The position numbers and the translations under genes are program-made. DNA of 15,419 nucleotides from Pseudomonadota bacterium (lineage in GTDB: Bacteria; Bdellovibrionota_C; UBA2361; OMII01): assembly GCA_027486155.1 (NCBI GenBank), contig JAIXPR010000081.1, forward strand, positions 1 through 15,419, written 5' to 3'. Positions 12,129-15,419 of this stretch are shown piece by piece. The notes beneath the pieces are model-generated. The model saw only the letters and a program-made list of their open reading frames with translations. It searched no databases and was not told where the DNA came from. Position 1 is the stretch's first letter. Each line of letters begins with the position of its first letter.

Positions 12129-13073
12129 ATGGCCATCCACGCTTCAAGGACGGATAACCCCTGCTCGGGATTCGTTGTTTTCATCTTCATGCTCACACTA
12201 TCCGTGCTTTTAACGTCGCTGGCGTTCGCGGTGGATGTAGGGCGAGCGCATGAGCAGCGGCAACAGTTACAGAACGTCGCCGATGCCGCCGCTCTCGCCG
12301 CCGTTGGAACGCTGGGGGTCGATACTGACTACCCCAGGATGATGTCTGTCGTTACCTCGATCGCTGTTGCGAACGGAGCGTCCGTGGACGAGATCCTAGC
12401 GATCGAACCCCGGTGCGGCATATGGGAAGATGGCATGTTCAAAGCCGGAGGATTTCACTCTTGTACCAGCTCGATGAACGCGGTGGAGGTATCGGTTACA
12501 CGCTCTGTGCCCACCACGTTCGCGCGCCTTATGAACCAGGATTCGTTTCAAATCCGAACAAGCGCAATTGCCTACACCCCCCCTCCCATCGGGGGGAGCT
12601 GTATCCGTCCTTTCGGCATTGAGCAGTCCGCTTTGGAGAATGTAAGAGGATTCACAGGAGAAACCTTCTCTTTGGGCGGAACTCAAGAAGTTGGAAATTG
12701 GGGTAAGTTGGACATCATCGGCAACTCCTCATCCGGGGTGGAGTACACCCGCCTCATGCTCACCAATCTGTGCCATGAGTCCATCACGGCGGGAGGATAT
12801 GTTTCATCCGGAACGGGAAGCGCTCAGATCGATCAGGTTTTTCAATCGTTGCTCGAAGACACAACCCCTCCCCTGGCCGCGCGAAATATGGTTTTTGCCG
12901 TAACTCCCGACGCAAGGCGCGGCAATTCCACGGTGCAAATACTCCGATTCATCAAGGTTGATTTTCTCGGACACGGCGGAAGCGGTCCTCGCTGGCGCGC
13001 GGATTTTCGCGTGGTCGAGTGGGATGCGCAGCCCGATCCCCCGGTCCAACCCACTCGTCGTTTGGTAAAGTAG
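12129..13073 (+). CDS. TadG-like protein (Tad domain)
   Basis: 314 residues. A short N-terminus is followed by one hydrophobic helix (about 14-35) running into AVDVGRAHEQRQQLQNVADAAALAAVG, the Tad-domain signature of TadG-like envelope proteins. The rest should be periplasmic or extracellular; FARLMNQDSFQIRTSAIAYT (131-150) is the pattern that usually precedes the variable C-terminal region, here with C96, C112 and C158. There is no von Willebrand domain, unlike long TadG proteins. AAGG overlaps the stop codon of the TadE-like gene, 8 nt from the ATG, so the two are probably translationally coupled. An unusual C7/G6 inverted repeat lies inside the gene at 12577-12596, encoding PPPIGG. It ends 27 bp from the convergent ABC gene. 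Confidence 0.85.
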   Translation: MAIHASRTDNPCSGFVVFIFMLTLSVLLTSLAFAVDVGRAHEQRQQLQNVADAAALAAVGTLGVDTDYPRMMSVVTSIAVANGASVDEILAIEPRCGIWEDGMFKAGGFHSCTSSMNAVEVSVTRSVPTTFARLMNQDSFQIRTSAIAYTPPPIGGSCIRPFGIEQSALENVRGFTGETFSLGGTQEVGNWGKLDIIGNSSSGVEYTRLMLTNLCHESITAGGYVSSGTGSAQIDQVFQSLLEDTTPPLAARNMVFAVTPDARRGNSTVQILRFIKVDFLGHGGSGPRWRADFRVVEWDAQPDPPVQPTRRLVK

Positions 13074-13100
13074 CGTAGCGCGGGTAACAAGCCCCAACGA

Positions 13101-14867
13101 TCATCCTATCGCCTGCCGAACGGTGTAGTGTTGATACAATCCGCCGGCGCTCTTGAGCTCCTCGTGGGTGCCTTGCTCTACTACGCGGCCCTCATTGATC
13201 AGGAAAACAGTATCAGCGCCCCGCAGACTTGAGAGTCGGTGTGATACGATGATGACGGTTGAACGCGGAAGCACCTTCCGAAGAACTGAAAGAACTTTGT
13301 CTTCAAGCTCGCTGTCCAATCCAGATGTCGCTTCGTCCAAAAGAAGGAGGCGTGGCTCGCGAAGGAGGGCTCGGGCGATAGCTATGCGCTGTCGCTGGCC
13401 ACCACTAATTTGGGCACCGTGCTCTCCGAGAATAGTGGACAGTCCCTCAGGCAGATCAAAAACGAAATCGAGAAATCCCCACTCCTTGATTCGGGCCTCA
13501 ATCAGATGAGGCTCAAGACGCTCACAACCCAGGGTCAGATTCTCTATGATAGACACGCCGAAGAGAAGTGGGTCCTGCGGTACCCAGGCGACCTTCGCTC
13601 GTAGTTCTCTATTACTGATATCCTCAAGGTGGTGTCGATTAATAACGATAGACCCTGATTGAAGATCGTAAAACTTCAGAATGAGTTGAATAATCGAGCT
13701 TTTTCCCGCTCCCGATGGCCCCATAATCCCGGCGACCGTTCCCCCGGCAACGGTAAGACTCAATCTATCGAGCACCATGGCCTCCGGTCTCGATGGGTAC
13801 GCGAACGTTACCTCAGAGCACGATATCTCTGGCCCCTTTTCATCGATGATCTCACTGACCAGTTCGTTCGAGCGTGTCTCACTACCACAAAGTTCAAACA
13901 CACGGTCGAGACCTCCGAGGCTTTGCACAACCTCAGCGTACGAGCTAACAAGAAAAGCGAACGACACCGCGACGATTGAACCATAGAGCGCGAAGGCGGC
14001 GAGATCGCTGAGTGGTAATGTTTCTCGCAAAACAAGCGAAACTCCGTACCACACCACTCCGAGCATGAGAAGGTTTAAGAGAAGACTAGCGCCCGAGGAA
14101 AAGGCGGCGCTACTTCGTACCCTACCCTGCCCCGCTTCTAAGACCTCTGCGCTGTGAGCGCCGAATACAGACACGGCTTGCTCCTCAGCGCCGAGCGCGC
14201 GAAGCACCTTCGCCCCTCCGAAGCTCTCGCCGGCGAAGGCAGCCAAGCTCGCCAGGGCGGTTTGAAACCTTCTCGACGCGGCTCGGAGATTGCGGACAAA
14301 AATACCGGAGACGAGAACCATGCACAGCACGCTCGCCACAATCGCGAAGGTCATGCGCCAGGACATCCAGGCCATCAATACCGTCCCCAGAACGACCTGG
14401 ACACCATACCGCAAGATGACGGAGAGCTTAACTGAGACCAGATCTTGAACGAGCGCGGCATCAGAATTGAGTCGAGCCGCTAATTCCCCTGAACGATGTC
14501 TATCAAAGAACCCTATCTCTTTGGTCACGATTGAGGTGAAGAGTCGCTGGCGGACATCCGCGTACACCTGTTGACCAAGAAGCCCAAACAGCAACGAGCG
14601 CACAAAGAACGCCCCGCCCTGTACCACAAAGAGCGCCGCCAGCAGTCCAAAGAAGAGAGAGAGATGGTCGATGAGGAGCGTAAAGCTATCTGGACGAAGG
14701 GCCCGTCGGATGACCTCGGGGAACACGAGGTTGATGGAGCTCCCGAGAAGGAGCGCGGTCAATGCCAACGCGATTCGTCCCCGATAGGGTCGGACCAAGC
14801 CATAGAGGAGCCCAAGGGTCTGACGTGCCTGGGAGGTTGAGAGAGGGGGGCGTTTGGTGGAATTCAT
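13101..14867 (-). CDS. ABC exporter half-transporter (MsbA/lipid-type fold)
   Basis: 588 residues, the normal length for a fused membrane plus ATPase half-transporter; it should work as a dimer. Residues about 25-325 hold six hydrophobic segments and the coupling-region motif FFDRHRSGELAARLNSD (120-136). The ATPase follows: A-loop FAYPSR (355-360), Walker A GPSGAGKS (383-390), Q-loop WVPQDP (Q431), signature ISGGQRQR (487-494), Walker B LLLLDE (507-512), D-loop SGLD and switch His543. All catalytic residues are intact. Substrate is unknown: lipid A, other lipids, peptides or drugs are all possible. The ATG at 14867 has only a weak ribosome site. Convergent with the TadG-like gene and divergent from the HD-domain gene, so it appears to be a single-gene unit. 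Confidence 0.95.
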   Translation of the reverse strand: MNSTKRPPLSTSQARQTLGLLYGLVRPYRGRIALALTALLLGSSINLVFPEVIRRALRPDSFTLLIDHLSLFFGLLAALFVVQGGAFFVRSLLFGLLGQQVYADVRQRLFTSIVTKEIGFFDRHRSGELAARLNSDAALVQDLVSVKLSVILRYGVQVVLGTVLMAWMSWRMTFAIVASVLCMVLVSGIFVRNLRAASRRFQTALASLAAFAGESFGGAKVLRALGAEEQAVSVFGAHSAEVLEAGQGRVRSSAAFSSGASLLLNLLMLGVVWYGVSLVLRETLPLSDLAAFALYGSIVAVSFAFLVSSYAEVVQSLGGLDRVFELCGSETRSNELVSEIIDEKGPEISCSEVTFAYPSRPEAMVLDRLSLTVAGGTVAGIMGPSGAGKSSIIQLILKFYDLQSGSIVINRHHLEDISNRELRAKVAWVPQDPLLFGVSIIENLTLGCERLEPHLIEARIKEWGFLDFVFDLPEGLSTILGEHGAQISGGQRQRIAIARALLREPRLLLLDEATSGLDSELEDKVLSVLRKVLPRSTVIIVSHRLSSLRGADTVFLINEGRVVEQGTHEELKSAGGLYQHYTVRQAIG

Positions 14868-15057
14868 AGGGGTGAGCTCTTTTGGGTCCTATCCCTCACG
14901 TTGTGCGTCCTAGCATAGTGCCATCGATGGCCCGGCAAGAGATAAACTCCTTTGGACCGGAACGATTACCTGTACTAAGTTGTTATAGGTCACGACGAGA
15001 GAGAAAAGATACCGTATACCTCGGAGAGAGGTCAAAACGGCGGCACGAGTTACGACG

Positions 15058-15419
15058 ATGGATGAGGCAGTGATACAAAGGGCGCGACAGGAGGCGGAAC
15101 GACATCCGGTCGTTCAAGCGGCCGTGGCGATTCTTGCCCGTGAACTGCCAGCCCATCTCAAATACCACACACTGGCCCACACCGAAGATGTACTTCGCGA
15201 GGCGATTCTGTTCGGAGTGATGGACCACCTCCCCCCTCGACAGCTTGAGCTCTTGGCGGTTGCCGCCGCCTGTCACGATCTAGGCTTCATAACGAGTTCG
15301 GGGGCAAATGAGCCGATCGGTGCGACCTTCGCGCGAGAGCAGATGACGCACTTCGGGGGCTACTCGCCGGACGAGATACTGTTGGTCGAGCGGATGATCC
15401 TCGATACGGCGCTCGTTGA
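15058..15419 (+). CDS. HD-domain phosphohydrolase (partial; C-terminus beyond the window)
   Basis: 120 residues are visible before the window ends. The terminal TGA at 15417-15419 is out of frame, so the gene continues. Metal-binding HD-domain residues are seen: YHTLAH (H37, H41) followed by TEDVL, then ACHDLGF (H73, D74), and E85 in the place of the usual HE motif. These match the small metal-dependent HD phosphohydrolases with a YH...H...HD layout; substrate unknown. The ATG at 15058 is the only start available, because the frame upstream is open to a stop at 14986 with no ATG, GTG or TTG. Its ribosome site is weak. Divergent from the ABC exporter across 190 bp. Confidence 0.82.
   Translation, partial: MDEAVIQRARQEAERHPVVQAAVAILARELPAHLKYHTLAHTEDVLREAILFGVMDHLPPRQLELLAVAAACHDLGFITSSGANEPIGATFAREQMTHFGGYSPDEILLVERMILDTALV

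Noticed and set aside
15417..15419. TGA at the very end of the window as the stop of the HD-domain gene
   Set aside because: It is out of frame with ATG 15058; the gene continues beyond the window.
1..15419. CRISPR arrays, insertion sequences, tRNA or rRNA genes, phage genes
   Set aside because: No regularly spaced direct repeats, transposase motifs, tRNA-like cloverleaf or rRNA signature was seen on reading both strands.

Overview
The window looks like chromosomal DNA from a Gram-negative bacterium: mid-50s percent GC by eye, with ordinary Shine-Dalgarno sites and ATG/GTG starts. The mix of a long UbiD-family decarboxylase, a crotonase, TadE/TadG-like proteins and a small acidic helical protein reminds me of deltaproteobacteria-like lineages (Bdellovibrionota, Myxococcota or uncultured relatives). 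I hold that assignment with low confidence. I see no rRNA, tRNA, CRISPR array, insertion sequence or phage module.

Layout. 1-1135 (-) is the N-terminal 378 residues of a protein ending in a HAD-like fold and running off the left edge. After a 400-bp divergent spacer come two co-directional genes: a MIP18/PaaD-like (DUF59) protein with a C-terminal cysteine cluster (to 2304), and a 744-residue, mostly disordered, Arg/Lys-rich protein (2331-4565). Two CCACGTGG palindromes 62 bp apart sit at the head of this pair. Convergent to it is a compact DEAD-box helicase with an EEAD motif II (4615-5784, -). Next are a small Lys/Thr-tailed protein (6036-6365, +), a UbiD-family decarboxylase (6456-8228, -) and, divergent from it across 59 bp, a crotonase lacking both classical catalytic glutamates (8288-9070, +). 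A two-helix membrane protein (9047-9238, -) and a 104-residue protein (9552-9866, -) follow, with a hairpin-rich spacer and a bidirectional terminator between them.

The most striking gene is 10290-10856 (+). It is one uninterrupted frame joining an N-terminal RRM RNA-binding domain to a complete bS18 ribosomal protein. It has its own Shine-Dalgarno site, an upstream inverted repeat, a strong intrinsic terminator and CGT-rich arginine codon use. The usual bS18 neighbours (rpsF, rplI) are not present.

The right part holds a three-helix membrane protein (11053-11391, +), a TadE-like/TadG-like pair (11721-13073, +), a convergent ABC exporter half-transporter (13101-14867, -) and the start of an HD-domain phosphohydrolase (15058-15419, +) cut by the window end.

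How the genes work together. Only a few neighbour relations are supported. The MIP18-like gene and the 744-residue gene (26-bp gap) look like one operon, as does the TadE/TadG pair (9-bp gap). UbiD and the crotonase share a divergent promoter region. Everything else appears to be independently transcribed housekeeping or accessory genes.
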